64,000 nucleotides of DNA from Gari tellinella. Taxonomy: Eukaryota; Mollusca; Bivalvia; Cardiida; Psammobiidae. Under the pieces are notes generated by a model. The model ran no database searches, had not been told where the DNA came from, and saw nothing but the letters and a program-made list of their open reading frames with translations. Position 1 is the first letter of the stretch; every line of letters begins with the position of its first letter. Positions 11,911 to 23,100 of this stretch are shown here, in pieces. The stretch spans positions 22,053,543 through 22,117,542 of the forward strand of contig OV277862.1 in the NCBI GenBank assembly GCA_922989275.2, in the 5' to 3' direction. Both the position numbers and the translations under genes were made by a program.

Positions 11911-12596
11911 GTAGATTTTTCCGATGCATTGTATGTTCGGGAGAAGAATCAGAATGGCGAGGAAATGAAAGCGTACATATGCCTGTTTACATGTGCCAAC
12001 ACACGAGTTGTTCATCTGGAACTGGTACCAGATCTAAGTACAGAGACTTTCCTTCAAGCATTTCGACGTTTCTGTAGCCGCAAGTCATTACCACGCATGA
12101 TGATTTCAGACAATGCGACTACATATATGAGTGCTGCAAACCAATTACATAAACCTTTTTCGGTCTAAGACAGTTCAAGAGGAATTGACCAATAAAGGGA
12201 CAAAATGGCGATTCATAGTGAAACGTGCTCCCTGGTATGGGGGTTGGTGGGAGCGCCTAGTTGGCTTATGACAAAGACAGCAGTGAAGAAAGTTCTGGGT
12301 CGTTCATTCGTAGATTTCCAGACCCTAGCAACCGTTGTCACGGAGATAGAAGCCGTTATCAACGATCGACCTCTAACGTACGTTTCATCCGGAGAAGTCG
12401 ATTTGGAGCCCCTGACACCATCTCACCTCCTGTATGGCAGACGAATCACAAAGTTGCCGTACTCAGAAGACCTGGATATTCAAGAGCAGGACGGGTACAC
12501 CATGGACAACTTATCCAAACGAGCGAAACTTCTTCGAAAACTAATCGACAACTTCCGAGATCGCTGGAAACTAGACTATTTAACCGCTTTGACGTC
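11911..12596 (+). pseudogene. BEL/Pao retrotransposon integrase core, broken
   Basis: This is the catalytic core and downstream region of a BEL/Pao-type integrase, the enzyme that inserts retroelement cDNA. The intact stretch 11929-12150 carries FTCANTRVVHLELV and PRMMISDNATTY, the region of the second catalytic Asp. A second block (about 12261-12590) has INDRPLTYV and LTPSHLLYG, typical of the family. Frames change near 12150 and 12265, so it is dead. Protease, reverse transcriptase and RNase H are absent upstream: the copy is 5'-truncated at about 11905. Its C-terminal domain continues at 14458 beyond an inserted transposon. This is an old endogenous retroelement; no working protein can come from it. 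Confidence 0.85.
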
Positions 12597-14451
12597 GCGC
12601 ACGATGTTCGTACTAATGCTGGGGTCGCTTTCCTTAAAATACATTTTCCTTTCACAATATAAGTTAATATTCAAATGCTATACATCGCTTTGAAGGTTGA
12701 ATGATTGTCATTCCAGTGGTATAGAAAATATTTCGAAAGAAGAACAATTTTACCATTATATTGCCATAAAACCCCGAAAATTAACCGCTTTTTGGTAGGT
12801 AAGATGTAACACTTTTTTACACCATAGGTGCAGTTAAAAGTAGAAAAAAATACTCAAACCTTTTTAGATTGTTATGAAATTTGGTGGGAAGTCGCTTCAG
12901 ACTTTGACGGATATGATATAAACATCATTTTGTTTTGACGGCTTGGTTAATTCGATTTGAATGCAGACGATCGCATTTTGAAACGTGGTAAGATTTTCAT
13001 TTTTTGTTGATTTTTATCGATTTTTTTAACAAAAAATGTTTTGGTAAAATTGTTTTGAAATGAATTATCCAAAACTTTGTTTTATTTCACGGAGCTGACA
13101 TGGTTTTTACATATCAATGAATATGAAAAGATATATATAAAGCGAAAAAAATATACATCATTGTAAATCTTAAGTAATATTAACTATCGTAAATTTATAC
13201 AAAAACAGTGAAGAAAATATGAAATTAAGGATTGATAGATACTTCACTTCCAGTCGCACAGTGTTGAGGCCGCGATATATTTACAGTTCATTAATTACGG
13301 AAGAAGATGATGTATGGCACATATTTCTTTTATAAAGTATGCGAAATGTGTGTCTGTTTTCCGTGATCTTAACGTTTCCCTAAAATGTGAGGAAATCGAC
13401 GTCTTCAGAAAAACTAAAGCTGTTTTAATAACTCATACTTTGTTCGCGCTAACCCTGCGTGTGATCTTTACTCAATTTTCTTTGTCACTCGGTTGAAAAC
13501 GCCATAACTAATTATCTTAAATAAGTTAAGCAGGGGAATGTTTCAACTTTCAGAATAATGGGTTTATAAATAATTAAGCGGTGATATTTTTTCAGAGAGG
13601 ACTTTGATTAAAGTCCGCCTGCGAGATGCAATGGGTGGTCTGAATCTGCATTGTTTGGAAAACTGAACATTTCATTCATACATTGTCGTCGAGTAGGAAC
13701 ATTCATACAGATCAAATAGTGAAACAGACTATAGATGTAGATTTTTACACTAAATTAGACTTGTCATGTAACCGTGAGTGTTCGTCACCTGTGTTTATGA
13801 CGTATGATTATGACATCACGACGTGCCTGTATACTGTTTACATAATGCAATTACAATGTACATGTACTATTAAACCCGTGTATAGCGACACCAAACCAAA
13901 TTTAACAGAGATTTCTTCACCAACTAATCCATTTTGACACTGTTTGAGAACATTGCGAATTTTGAGTGCAAACTTGTAAAGGCGTTTGGTCTTTTTTAAA
14001 AGTGATAAGCGGAAACTACTTCAAAGATCGTACACGTGTCCTCCAAAATAACTGAAAGACGTTTAACTCTGGTACAAGGTCAGCGCTATCTGTAAAATAT
14101 ATTTGCACCGGGGTTACTTTTATATGTAGATCTACACCAAAAACGGGGAACCATTACTTTTAGAGAACAAATTCAAAAGGGCACTATTTGTAGCCTGACA
14201 ATGTGAAGTATCGCTAGAAACTAGAAGTAGATCTATCGCTGCGGTTGTTTTTGGTTTTAAAGAGCCAAAGTTAAAAAAATACCACGTGCTTCATATCTTG
14301 TGTGACTATCAATGTCAAATTAGATCTACGTCATTTTAAGTACTATCTCTTGAAATACAATAGAGTTCAAAACGCTACGTAAAACCCGCTTTGGACGTCA
14401 AATTTGGACATCGATTTAGACGTTACAAACGTTAGTTCGAACATCGTGCGC
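12597..14451. mobile_element. 1855-bp DNA transposon inserted in the BEL/Pao integrase
   Basis: Ends are inverted copies: left GCGCACGATGTTCGTACTAA, right TTAGTTCGAACATCGTGCGC. The target hexamer GACGTC is present on both sides (12591-12596 and 14452-14457). Removing the insert plus one hexamer restores the integrase reading frame across the site, which fixes the ends to within the ambiguity of the palindromic target. Inside there is no recognisable transposase; the longest open frames (13314-13496, 13683-13937) are unremarkable. It is probably non-autonomous. Superfamily unassigned: a 6-bp duplication is uncommon. Confidence 0.8.
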
Positions 14452-14457
14452 GACGTC

Positions 14458-14683
14458 TTTACGAGAACATCATTGTTCTTCTGGGCACAATCAACAGACA
14501 ATACGGATCGGAGACGTTGTCCAGGTTCACGATGAAATCCCTCGGTCAAGGTGGAAACTGGCAGGTATAGAAGAACTTATCCAAGGGAATGACGGACGTG
14601 TGCGTGCCGCGAAAATTCGAACTGATTCTGGTGTAACTAACAGGCCAATAGCGAAACTTTACCCACTTGAAGTTATAGAATAG
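14458..14683 (+). pseudogene. BEL/Pao C-terminal (DUF5641-type) domain
   Basis: The frame beginning at 14458 continues the integrase interrupted at 12596 and ends with a stop at 14681-14683. It shows GDVVQVHDEIPRSRWKLAG, then GNDGRVRAAKIRT and NRPIAKLYPLEV, the signature of the domain that closes BEL/Pao polyproteins. The frame is open over this stretch. Confidence 0.85.
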
Positions 14684-14916
14684 AAACTAATAACTAGAAA
14701 ACTAATAAGTGATTACAGGTGTTAATTAAAATACAGTGACAGGAAAGTTAAATTTTCAATAGAGACTTTATTAGATCTACGTTGTTCCAAGAGACTGGTA
14801 TTGATATTCAGCAAAGTAGATACTATTTAAAGACAAGTAAGAAAGTAATAATTTGATTAAACGAAAGGCTTAACAATTTTTCTAATTACTTTGTGCAGTA
14901 AATTTTGCAAGCATTT

Positions 14917-15111
14917 TGTGGCCCCAGGTATGTCGGGATTGCGTAACGCCGAGCGACGTCGTGGCGCGATCGCCAAGACGTCGCGCGTCGTTACGTCACA
15001 TACACAATAAACATGTTTTGAAAGTCAAGAGTAGTAGTTAGAGTGAACGAAGAAGATAGTGATTAAAAGAGTTAGATTTGGAGAAGTTTCAAAGTCATTA
15101 TGCACCCGACA
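14917..15111 (+). repeat. Possible BEL/Pao 3' LTR
   Basis: About 230 bp after the pol stop, TGTGGCCCCAGG follows a T-rich stretch and the segment runs to CCCGACA. It has an AATAAA signal at about 15006 and a GC-rich inverted core (GAGCGACGTC / GACGTCGCGC) at 14951-14990. TG...CA ends and position fit an LTR. There is no second LTR in the window to compare, so the ends are tentative. Confidence 0.4.
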
Positions 15112-15490
15112 AACATAAACGCTCTTGCAACTACAGTTTTCAATGGATTTTGATTATACTTGCACACAAAGTATATATAGCTATAAGTTCTCGAAGCAGT
15201 GCAATTATTGTTGAAATCTAATCATTGTGGCAATAGTTATCTGCCCTTGATATACTTTGAAATGCTAGAAAAGGCTTCATTTCAGTATTGTTTAGGCTCT
15301 AGTTATCAGCCCTTGATGTACTCTACTATACTAGAATTAGTATAGTAATGAGGTTGTATTCAAAAATTGTTTACATGCTATGCTACACATTTGAATGAAT
15401 TTAGATTAAAATGGGTAAATCAGAAAGGTAAAGCTATCAGGCTTCAGTACAACAGGTGAGCGATATTGGGACCTTTCATGCCCTCTTGTT
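15112..15490 (+). repeat. 3' module of AGCTCACCTG-family element
   Basis: From CTCTTGCAACTACAG to CTCTTGTT this matches 8230-8596 closely, including TTTTCAATGGATTTTGATTA and the GGTGAGCGATAT terminus. The upstream hairpin and core are missing; the BEL/Pao fragment abuts it directly. Confidence 0.75.
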
Positions 15491-15775
15491 ATGTAACTTC
15501 ATGGTCATAACGTTTGCCTCATTGGTATCTAGGTCAAGGTTGAATATTGGTCATGAAATATTGTCAGAATGTATGCCTACATCAAATCTAGGTCAAAATC
15601 AAATGTTGATTGTGTCTGGTCAAAAACTAGGTCACTAGGTCAAATCGTAGAAAAATAGTGTTTACTATGCTGGGTCATGTCCAGTCATAATCTACGGAAC
15701 CCATAATCTAGGTCACTATAGGTCAAGTTTTACGTGGTGTTACAGGTGAACGATTTAGGGCCATAGTAGTCATTT
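15491..15775 (+). repeat. Diverged AGCTCACCTG-family end
   Basis: Contains CTAGGTCAAGGT and AAAACTAGGTCACTAGGTC strings also seen near 5990-6040, and ends in GGTGAACGATTTAGGGCC, a mutated form of the family's 3' terminus. Confidence 0.55.
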
Positions 15776-16260
15776 TCTTTAGTTTCAAAAGCATGAACAT
15801 TAACTCAGATGATATAGATGAAGCAGGCAATTCAGCATGATAAAAATTAACTGCAGTGTCTCAGGGCTGTTATTTGAAGGGTCTCTAACTGCTACATAGT
15901 ATGGAACTTCACGCAGTGCTCCACTTCCGGTGTAATGGTGTAAATGTCACGGTAGCTGGGGTGAAGGATTTGAAGCTGCCGAAAGCTTTGGACTGAAAAA
16001 GAAACATTAACAGGCTGTCAGTCATCAATACCCGGTATTTATAAGGGTCACCATTTAGTGCAGTATTGACCCGCCCTCTTAACTCTTTACTCCATAGATA
16101 TGCATTTAATTCATTCATTAATGCCATCTTGTACAGTAATGAATCCCTGCTATAAGAAAGATGGTCTTTATCCTAGCAGATGGTAGCTTAAAGCAGGCTG
16201 AAAGTAAAACAGAATAGTCCGGAGGATTAAGGCCGGGTTTTGGCCGAATTGTGCATTTTT
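15776..16260. repeat. No gene; AAAGCAGAATG palindrome copy at 16075-16225
   Basis: The right part holds TGGTAGCTTAAAGCAGGCTG, one arm of the AAAGCAGAATG family. The remainder is unremarkable. Confidence 0.55.
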
Positions 16261-16612
16261 AGCCCACCTGAGCACAAAGTGCTCAAGGTGGGCTTTTGTG
16301 GTCGGTCTTTGTCCGGCGTCCGTCGGCGTGCGTTGTGCGTGGTGTGTCAACAATTTCTTCAAACATCTTCCTCTTCAAAACCACTGGCCTGATTGCAACC
16401 AAACTTCACAGGAATGTCAAGCTCTTTCAAAGTTGTTCAAATAATTTGAAACAATGCAGAACTCTGGTTGCCATGGCAACCAAAGTGAAAAAATAAGGAA
16501 ATCTTAAAAAATCTTCTTGTCTGAAACCACAAAGGCCAGAGCTTAGATATTTGGCACATAACATCATCTATAGTCCTCTATCAAAGTTGTTCAAATTTTG
16601 CCCCTGGGGTCA

Positions 16613-16725
16613 AAACAGTGTACATGAGAATTTCTTCCCGGCTGAGGTAAATCATGTTGCCCGAGCCGTTAGGCGAGGGTTACATGATTTACCTCAGCCA
16701 GGAAGAAATTCTCATGTACACTGTG
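16613..16725. repeat. 110-bp near-perfect palindrome
   Basis: Arms run from ACAGTGTACATGAGAATTTC to its reverse complement, with almost every base paired and a loop of about 15-20 bases around CCGAGCCGTTAGGCGAGG. It encodes nothing. Confidence 0.85.
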
Positions 16726-16744
16726 AAGAAACTGTATAACGAAT

Positions 16745-17192
16745 TTATTATACTGCAAAGTTTTCACTGTACAAACGAAAGATTTCGGAATTTGTCGTGT
16801 ACAGCGCTTATAATAAAATATAACAATATCGCGCCAAAGCAGATAACGTTGAGCGCAAACTTGTGACGTCATATGTTTTTGACGTTGCTATTCATTAGAA
16901 AAATGGGCATATTCGTCGTCAAACTTTCCCAGAAATAATGCGACTGTTGAAAGATCCAAACAGCGAATGGTTCTTAGCCGAAATGGAATTAAAACGGAGG
17001 ATGCACGATTGAATGCACTCACTCCTGTCGAGCAATCGGCCATCTTATTTTCCGCAAAGCAAGACTCAGGGACCTGTCAGCCAATGAAACAGCTGCATTT
17101 CTATGTACCCTGTCAGCTCACAGGGTACTTCGTGTTATGTCTACGGCTCGTTGACCAATGAAAAGTAAGGAATTTACTTTGCAGTATAATAA
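16745..17192. mobile_element. 448-bp MITE
   Basis: Perfect 16-bp terminal inverted repeats TTATTATACTGCAAAG / CTTTGCAGTATAATAA. No transposase. It lies inside the 16261-17787 element, 20 bases right of the palindrome. Family unknown. Confidence 0.7.
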
Positions 17193-17787
17193 AGAGTTAT
17201 ATAGTGAAATGTTCAAACATCTTTTTCTCTGAAACCAATATGACCAGAGCTTTGATATTTGGCATGGTTTAACTTCTAGAGGTATTTGATATATATTGAT
17301 ATATTGGTTCCGGTCTAGTGCATATCTTGGTCACCAGAGCTAAAAATAGATTTTTTCAATGAAAACTTCAAAATTCTTTTTGTCTGAAACCATAGTACAC
17401 TGAGCTTAGATACATGTATCTTGCACATAGCGTCGTCTACAGGTCCTCTAGCAAAGTTGTTCAAATTTTGCCCCTGGGGGTCAAAATTGGCCCCGCCCCG
17501 GGGATCACCGTTTTACATAGAGTTATATAGTGAAATGTTCAAACATCTTTTACTCAGAAACCAATATGGCCAGAGCTTTGCTATTTGGGAATGGTGTAAC
17601 TTCCAGAGGTCCTGCACATATAATGTTGAATTGTTTTTTGTCTTTTGCATATCTGGATCACCAGAGCTAAAAATAGATACTTTCAATGAAAACTTCAAAA
17701 ATCTTCTTGTTTGCATGACATTCCATGACCCAGCTTAGTGTCACCATGGTCAGGTGAGCGATCAAGGGCCATTCTGGCCCTCTTGTT

Positions 17788-18826
17788 TGATACACCTATG
17801 AAATTTGGCCCACAATTACTTTGACCTATTACGTTTTTTTTAAAAACGTGACTCCAGTCAGATTTTACCCATGGTGACTGTGGCGGCCATTTTAAAAATG
17901 GCGGCCATTTTAAATTCCAAATCCATGTAGCTCGTTTAATAATATGGGGTAGAAAGTTTATGTCGGCATCTTTACCTCTGTTTTTAGGGTCATTTAGTTC
18001 AGATATAATCACAAATCTGTATTTTGAAGAAAAAATGAAATGATTGCCTTTATATCTAAAAGAATTATTAATAATGCAGTCATTTTACTTGAAAATAAGT
18101 AAAAAAATTCAAATACATCCTCTCAAAGTAGATAAAATTGGAAAACAGAGTTGACGAATTTCATTAAATTTGGCACACACTTGCATTGACCTATTATGGT
18201 TTATTTAAGAATCAGACCCCGGTCAGATTTGATCAATGGCGACTGTAGCGGCCATTTAAAAATGGCCGCCATTCAATTTTTAATAATAAAAGGGATATAA
18301 AGTAAATGTTGGTAGCTATATATCTATATTTTCAGGGTCAATGAATTAAACTATGAAAACAAAACTGTATTTTGAGGAAGAAAAGTCAAAATGGCTGCCG
18401 ATTTACGTACAAATTACTAAAATGGCAGCCATTTTATGTAAACTAAAATAAACTAAATATTAATAAATAATCAAATATTGTGTTTCCAAATTGAAATATG
18501 GAAGTATTCACATTATGAATTTTATTGAAACACACTTTTTGGCCTAATGTTATTGATTCAGAAGTTAGACTTTAATCTGATTTTACCTATGGAAGCTCAG
18601 GCGGCAATTACAAAAAAAGCCGTCATTTCAATTTTCAAATCCATGTAGCTCGTTTAATGAAAGCGGTAGAGGTAAATGTTGACATCTACATCTCGTATAC
18701 CTATGTTTTCAGGGTCAAGGAATTCAAATATAATTACAAGTCTATATTCGGATGAAGAAAAATAAAAATTGCAGCCAATTCACGTAAAAATACAAAAACG
18801 GCAGCCATTTTACTGAAAAAATACAA
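17788..18826 (+). repeat. About 355-bp tandem units with GGCGGCCAT motifs
   Basis: Three units begin near 17790, 18145 and 18500. Each has a GTCAGATTTTACCCATGG-like string, a GCGGCCATTT pair of short inverted motifs, AAATCCATGTAGCTCGTTTA and TTTTCAGGGTCA. Related motifs occur at 40880-40960 and 54980-55700. Confidence 0.7.
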
Positions 18827-19581
18827 TTATTCTATTTATTTATGCTTTTAAGCCACTTTTTAAACGAAATTGTTCGACAATTGTGAAAGCGAAAGTACAT
18901 GATTTACCCCGTGTTGAGCCCCAAGTTTACATCGAACACATTAACGAAACAGTTTCCCGTACGATGACGTCACTTATTTATTGATTTGACGTCATCCGAA
19001 TTACGTCGTTGCTCCCGATTTTGGATTCGTGTTCTTCCGTTGAGTGGTTCGCGACAAATCGGACTGCCGGAATTTAACGATAAGACACGATTGACTACGA
19101 TTTTTGGGGAGCCCTACGGGGAAAACGGCGATTGGTGATAATCCACTGCAGTGGATTACCAAGTGATAATCCACTGCTATTTTCCGGTAATCCACCGAAA
19201 AGCATAAATAAAAGTCTTTATTTATGCTTTTCGGTGGATTACCACGAAATAGCAGTGGATTATCACCAATCGCTTTTATTATGAATTTTCCCCGTAGGGC
19301 TCCCCAAGAATCGTAGTCAATCGTGTCTTATCGTTAAATTCCGACAGTCTGATTTGTCGCGAACTACTCACCGGAAAAGCACGAATCCAAACTCGGGAGC
19401 AACGAAGTAATTCGGATGACGTCAAATCAACAAAAAAGTGACGTCATTATACCGCCAACTGTCACGCACATGTGTTCGACATAAAACGTGGGGCTCAACA
19501 CGGGATAAATAATGTACGCTCGCTTACAATTTTTAAACAATTTCGTTTAAAAAGTGGCTTAAAAGCATACATAAATAGAAT
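18827..19581. repeat. 755-bp palindrome with arms of about 370 bp
   Basis: Arms meet near 19205, at AAGCATAAATAAAAGTC / TTTATTTATGCTTTT. Outer ends are TTTATTTATGCTTTTAAGCC and its reverse complement. The arms differ at scattered positions and by a few small gaps, so it is an aged foldback element. No coding frame is convincing. Confidence 0.8.
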
Positions 19582-19737
19582 AACTGTGTTTTTTCAGTGT
19601 AAAGATCGAATTTAATCCATTTCGTGAACATCAGACTGTTATATTTTCACTCGTGGCTTCGCCACTCGTGAAAATATAACGTCTGATGTTCACTCAATGG
19701 ATTAAATTTCGATCTTACACTGAAAAAAACCCAGTTA
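19582..19737. repeat. 150-bp palindrome
   Basis: Arms pair TTTTTTCAGTGTAAAGATCG with its complement and centre on CGTGGCTTCGCCACG. A second copy is at 25150-25270. Confidence 0.8.
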
Positions 19738-19830
19738 TCCTCTATATATTCGGATGAAGAAAAATAAAAATTGCAGCCAATTCACGTAAAAATACAAAAA
19801 CGGCAGCCATTTTACGTAAATATAATTTTT
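19738..19830 (+). repeat. Direct duplicate of 18745-18812
   Basis: TTCGGATGAAGAAAAATAAA and the following GGCAGCCATTTTAC repeat the end of the tandem array almost exactly, on the far side of both palindromes. Confidence 0.7.
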
Positions 19831-20379
19831 TAAATTAGTAATAAAAGAAATTGTCTCAAATAGAAATATAGAATTTATGTATGAAACAAAGTAAACAACA
19901 ATTACAACGTGTATGCGTTTAATGTCATGCCGCGCAGAAGTGTGGGTCATATAATGTTACTTTTGTCCATCCGTATGTACGAGCGCACGAAAGGTCCTTT
20001 GTTGGGTAGGGAGAACAATAGATTCCATTCATTCCGTGATTGCCCTATTGTTATTGTTGGGTATTTTAGTGTACTGTTGGGTACTTTTAAACAAAAAATA
20101 TACCCAACAAATATCCAACTGTGAGAACGTCCGTACAAACGTCCATCTACTTCCAATCTGCAAACTAACGTGTTTAAATGAAAATAGGCATTATTGGATT
20201 CGTACAGAACATTAGTAGTCAAGCTGTACCAAGCATGAAACCTGGTTTCCATGGCAATAACATTAAATATTCTAGTACATTGTAAGAACAAAGTGTCACT
20301 GGTCTTAGATATTTGGCATTATCATTATCTTCTAGACTTCTACCAAACTTGTCAAAATCATAGCATATACGTCTTATGA
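19831..20379. other. No feature recognised
   Basis: A short inverted motif TGTTGGGTA...TACCCAACA lies at 20055-20107; nothing else supportable. Confidence 0.5.
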
Positions 20380-20393
20380 CACCAGATCTTGGG

Positions 20394-20594
20394 GAAAGCG
20401 ACTTTATAAATACCATGGTCCAATGTATCAGTGCTTTTTAACTGCTTTACATTAGGCATATTAAAGAACCAGAAAACTTTGTATATAATAAGAGTAGGGC
20501 ATCGCGCCCGGGTTTTTGTATACACTGTCCTCTCCCTTAGATGTCTTATTAGCCTATATAACGCAGATATAGACGTTAACAACCAAACCAAACT
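20394..20594 (-). mobile_element. SINE-like insertion, 201 bp, 14-bp TSD
   Basis: The insert is flanked by perfect 14-bp direct repeats CACCAGATCTTGGG (20380-20393 and 20595-20608), evidence of target-primed retrotransposition. Read on the minus strand it carries GGTTCTTTAATATGCC and CCCGGGCGCGATGCCC, short motifs I associate with widespread invertebrate SINE-like repeats. No A/B box pair or tail is clear. Confidence 0.6.
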
Positions 20595-20608
20595 CACCAG
20601 ATCTTGGG

Positions 20609-21262
20609 AATTATAACTGAATGCTGTATCACAGTTAGTCACTACGACGTAAATCTATTTTACCGACTTTACGTTCCTGGAAGTACTTGTTTTATGTTTT
20701 AAAGATAACATCATGGTATTACCTATCAGTCATACTTCTACCCTTTTTGTTGTACTCTGTACTGAAGATAACGGCATTCAAAACTTTCTTTGCACTCAAC
20801 GTGTATTTTGCAAATATTGGCATTCCATACTTGTTTCTTAACCTTTCTCGCTTGTTAAAAATACACCTAGGTTACTTTATCAATAGCTTCCAATACCATA
20901 AAGTCGTTTTTAGGGACACTTGTGCAATCCTTTGTCAGTTTCAACATGTAACCATTTTTAGTTTTAAGTCAAATATGGAGTACCAGCAGATATCGTTCAA
21001 AACAAAATTTAACTCTTGATAGTGAATTGCCAATAATGCGTGTAATATCACATACTTTATATCAAACATACTTTTTTGATTTTTAAAACATTTTTTTGTG
21101 TTCCGGTTTTAGACCAACCTGATTGTGTGGCATTATCAACACGCTCTATGTTGACAATCAAATGTCTTTCTTCATCTACAAACCACCTCTAAGAAGAAGA
21201 CCAAGTATCACTGGTTATTTTTTGGGAAAAAAATATCTTTTTAACTTCATATACGACTGAAT
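20609..21262. other. No gene recognised
   Basis: An open frame at 20687-21019 (+) is AT-rich with hydrophobic low-complexity content and no recognisable domain; not accepted as a gene. Confidence 0.5.
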
Positions 21263-23100
21263 CACAGGGATCCGACACGATTGATTTTTTAGGGAAAAAT
21301 CATCAGAAGGCATATATAGATATATACCTTCTGACTATTTTTATGCCCCCAGAATCTACGATTCGGGGGCATATAGTTTTTGTCATGTCTGTTGGTTTGT
21401 CCGTCCGTCTGTCAGTCCGTCCGTCTGTCTGTGCCAAAAACCTTAACCTTGGCTATAACTCTTGCATTTTTGTACCTGGACCTTTTATACTTGGCATGTG
21501 TCTTCCCTGTATCAAGACCTTTCCATCCATACAACCCTTTTTGACCTTGTGACCTTGACCTTGACATTTGACCTACTTTTGTAAAAATCTTTAAATGGCT
21601 ATCACATTTGCACCAGTAGGCCCAGGGCTTTCATATTTTGTATGTATATTTCTTTTGTCAAGACCTTTCCAACCATACCAACATCTTTCACCATGTGACC
21701 TTGACCTTGACCGTTGACCTATTTAATCAAACTTTAACCAAAAACCTTAACCTTGGCTATAACTTTTGCATTTTTAAACCTGGACCTTTTATACTTGGCA
21801 TGTGTATTTCTCATGGCAAGACCTTTCCAACCATATAAAACTTTTTGACCTTGTTACCTTGACCTTGACATTTGACCTACTTTTGTAAAAATCTTTAAAT
21901 GGCTATAACATTTGCATCAGTAGGCCCAGGACTTTCATATTTTGTATGTATATTTCTTTTGTCAAGACCTTTCCAACCATACCAACATCTTTGACCATGT
22001 GACCTTAACCTTGACCTTTGACCTATTTAATCAAACTTTAACCAAAAACCTTAACCTTGGCTATAACTTTTGCATTTTTAAACCTGGGCCTTTTATACTT
22101 GGCATGTGTATTACTCATGGCAAGACCTTTCCAACCATATAAAACTTTTTGTCCTTGTGACCTTGACCTTGACATTTGACCTACTTTTGTAAAATTCTTT
22201 AAATGGCTATATAATTTGCACCAGTTGGCCCAGGGCTTTCATATTTTGTATGCATATTTCTTGTGTTAAGACCTTTCCAACTATACCAAAGTCTATGACC
22301 ATGTGACCTTGACCTCGACCTTTGACCTATTTAATCAAACTTTAACCAAAAACCTTAACCTTGGCTATAACTTTTGCATTTTTGCACCTGGGCCTTTTAT
22401 ACTTGGCAGGTGTCTTTCCTGTGGCGAGACCTTTCCAACCATACACAACTTTTTGACATTGTGACCTTGACATTTGACCTACTTTTGTTAAAATCTTTAA
22501 ATGGCTATAACATTTGCCCCAGTAGGCCTACGGCTTTCATATTTTGTTTATATATTTCTTGTGTCAAGACCTTTCTAACCATACCTACGCTTTTGACCTT
22601 GTGACCTTGACCTTTGACCGGCGTTTGTATAAATGCCTATAACATTTGAAGCAGTAGGCCTAGAGCTTCCATACTTTGTATGTACATGTACAGTGTATGT
22701 TTCTTGTGTTAAGACTTGTTCAACCATGCCAATGTTTCATTTACCATGCGACCATGACTTTTGACCTACTTTTGCAAATAAGCATTACATTACAGAACAT
22801 GACGCTGGCTGGGGGCATTTGTGTTTCACAAACACATTGCTTTTCATCTGATCTTCACCAAACTTTCTGAAAATGTTTGTTGACATAAAATGGAGACCAA
22901 TTTGGATAACCAGCGGCACCAATTTATGCTAGGCCCTTTGGAGTAATGGCCCTTGAAGTCCTCAAAATGGCGCTCCACTACAGTTTCAGCTCTCTAACTT
23001 TTACGTTTGATAGTCTGGATTCCCCTCCCTGTATCACCGGGGGCATTCGTGTAACTGGGACACGCTCTTGTTTCCATCAAAATCGTGTCGGATCCCTGTG
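21263..23100 (+). repeat. ATGCCCCC-family hairpin-ended element with tandem core, nested in an inverted repeat
   Basis: The element runs from 21343, where a hairpin ATGCCCCCAGAATC / GATTCGGGGGCAT opens it, to 23072, where CCGGGGGCATTCG precedes CTCTTGTTT. The core repeats a unit of about 305 bp about three and a half times; each has two half-units with TTGACCTTGTGACCTTGACC and CTTGGCTATAACTTTTGCA. Flanking arms CACAGGGATCCGACACGATT (21263) and its reverse complement (ending 23100) show it sits in the loop of an older palindrome. Confidence 0.7.

Larger units (their letters stand above)
16261..17787 (+). repeat. AGCCCACCTG-variant hairpin-ended element
   Basis: The left hairpin is AGCCCACCTGAGCAC / GTGCTCAAGGTGGGCT. 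The right end is GGTGAGCGATCAAGGGCC then CTCTTGTT. Core units carry CTTCTTGTCTGAAACCA, GCCCCTGGGGTCAAAA and ACCAGAGCTAAAAATAGA. A palindrome and a MITE are inserted at 16613-17192. Confidence 0.7.

Noticed and set aside
12261..12662. 133-codon plus-strand frame overlapping the integrase
   Set aside because: Out-of-frame reading of the BEL/Pao integrase; it also crosses the transposon boundary at 12597.
20687..21019. 110-codon hydrophobic frame, possible membrane protein
   Set aside because: AT-rich composition with Phe/Leu/Ile from T-runs; no topology pattern or splice support.
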